Below are positions 63,741-64,000 of a DNA stretch of 64,000 nucleotides, piece after piece. The DNA is taken from assembly GCF_027532185.1 (NCBI RefSeq), contig NZ_JAPZSV010000003.1, forward strand, positions 558,001 through 622,000. Reading direction: 5' to 3'. Under the pieces are notes generated by a model, which worked only from the letters and a program-made list of their open reading frames with translations, made no database searches and had not been told where the DNA came from. Position 1 is the stretch's first letter, and each line of letters opens with the position of its first letter. The position numbers were made by a program, and so were the translations under genes. Source of the stretch: Hylemonella sp. Lineage in GTDB: Bacteria; Pseudomonadota; Gammaproteobacteria; Burkholderiales; Burkholderiaceae_C.

Positions 63741-64000
63741 ATGAACTTCATGCGCCCACTTCTTTGGATGATCCCGGCCTTTGCGGCCCTGCTGCCCATG
63801 ACCTCCTCTGCCCAAACCCCGGCTGCGGCCTGCCCCTCCCTGCTGCAACACCAGTTCACCCGCCTGCAGGACGACGCGCCGCAGAACCTCTGCCAATACG
63901 CTGGCAAGGTGGTGCTGGTCGTGAACACCGCGAGCTACTGCGGCTACACCCGACAGTACGAAGGCCTGGAGGCGCTGTACGCCAAATATGAGAAGCGCGG
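63741..64000 (+). CDS. Secreted glutathione peroxidase (3' end cut by window)
   Basis: The first 86 residues. Signal peptide [20 protein letters not shown] ending TSSAQ, then the glutathione peroxidase start [20 protein letters not shown] with cysteine (not selenocysteine) at the active site. It reduces peroxides with thiols, here probably in the periplasm. The signal peptide sets it apart from the cytoplasmic BtuE-type enzymes. Confidence 0.88.
   Translation, partial: MNFMRPLLWMIPAFAALLPMTSSAQTPAAACPSLLQHQFTRLQDDAPQNLCQYAGKVVLVVNTASYCGYTRQYEGLEALYAKYEKR

Noticed and set aside
63251-63991. 246-codon plus frame crossing attR into the peroxidase region
   Set aside because: It overlaps attR, the terminator and the clear signal-peptide start of the peroxidase in another frame; no motif supports it.

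Overview
The window is high-GC DNA (chromosomal part clearly above 60% GC by eye) from a betaproteobacterium, most likely Burkholderiales and Comamonadaceae-like. The inference rests on the gene families seen (Bug/TctC transporter with TctA and TctB, paired acyl-CoA dehydrogenases, DesA-type desaturase, C-terminally extended TrpS, LolD with one FtsX-type permease) and on a dispersed 3'-end intergenic repeat. No rRNA, CRISPR array or insertion sequence was seen.

Bases 1-53,200 are core chromosome. First comes a tandem array of at least three membrane proteins with degenerate GGDEF domains, then a two-gene YeeE/YedE sulfur-transport unit, a DUF3014 protein, a decayed reductase and small secreted proteins. 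Next are a PhoD-like phosphatase, a ferredoxin, a DHH phosphoesterase and YlqF-type GTPase pair, a fatty-acid desaturase with a palindrome upstream, an rRNA methyltransferase, purN and a PimC/PimD-like acyl-CoA dehydrogenase pair. Then follow ribF-ileS-lspA-ABC1 kinase, an oxidoreductase, two EamA exporters, an SDR without its YxxxK motif, and a tctBAC / gamma-glutamyltransferase / exporter cluster. After these come a GspE-type ATPase, an aminopropyltransferase-like protein, a DNA glycosylase and TatD, a DegP-like protease, a MoxR-DUF58-VWA operon, Lol transporter genes, recJ, a diguanylate cyclase, a PHP phosphatase / EamA / Sua5-YciO operon, an M50 protease and trpS.

Bases 53,309-63,410 are an integrated filamentous prophage (inovirus type) of about 10.1 kb, inserted in the 3' end of tRNA-Ser(CGA). 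A 15-bp direct repeat of the tRNA 3' end marks both ends, and the presumed original tRNA terminator now lies just beyond the right end. The phage module is in the usual order: repressor-like gene and small membrane gene (minus strand), rolling-circle Rep, ssDNA-binding-type protein, small proteins, major coat pVIII, TspB-like pIII, DUF2523 pVI and Zot/pI. Beyond it lie a convergent ParB-like gene, a 103-nt inverted repeat, a small serine recombinase and a lower-GC cargo segment (61.3-63.3 kb) with two genes of unknown function. No secretin gene is present, so virion export would need a host secretin.

The strongest observations are in the prophage. The attachment site lies inside the repressor-like gene: the integrated copy ends in ten residues read from the antisense of tRNA-Ser, whereas the circular phage would encode an in-frame protein 40 residues longer. 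A GTTAGACG motif recurs upstream of the repressor-like gene and of both cargo genes, within palindromes that could be operators or integron attC-like sites. The 449-aa cargo protein next to attR is unassigned and is the best candidate for an undescribed function, possibly host defence. After attR there is a hairpin-dense spacer and the start of a glutathione peroxidase gene cut by the window end.
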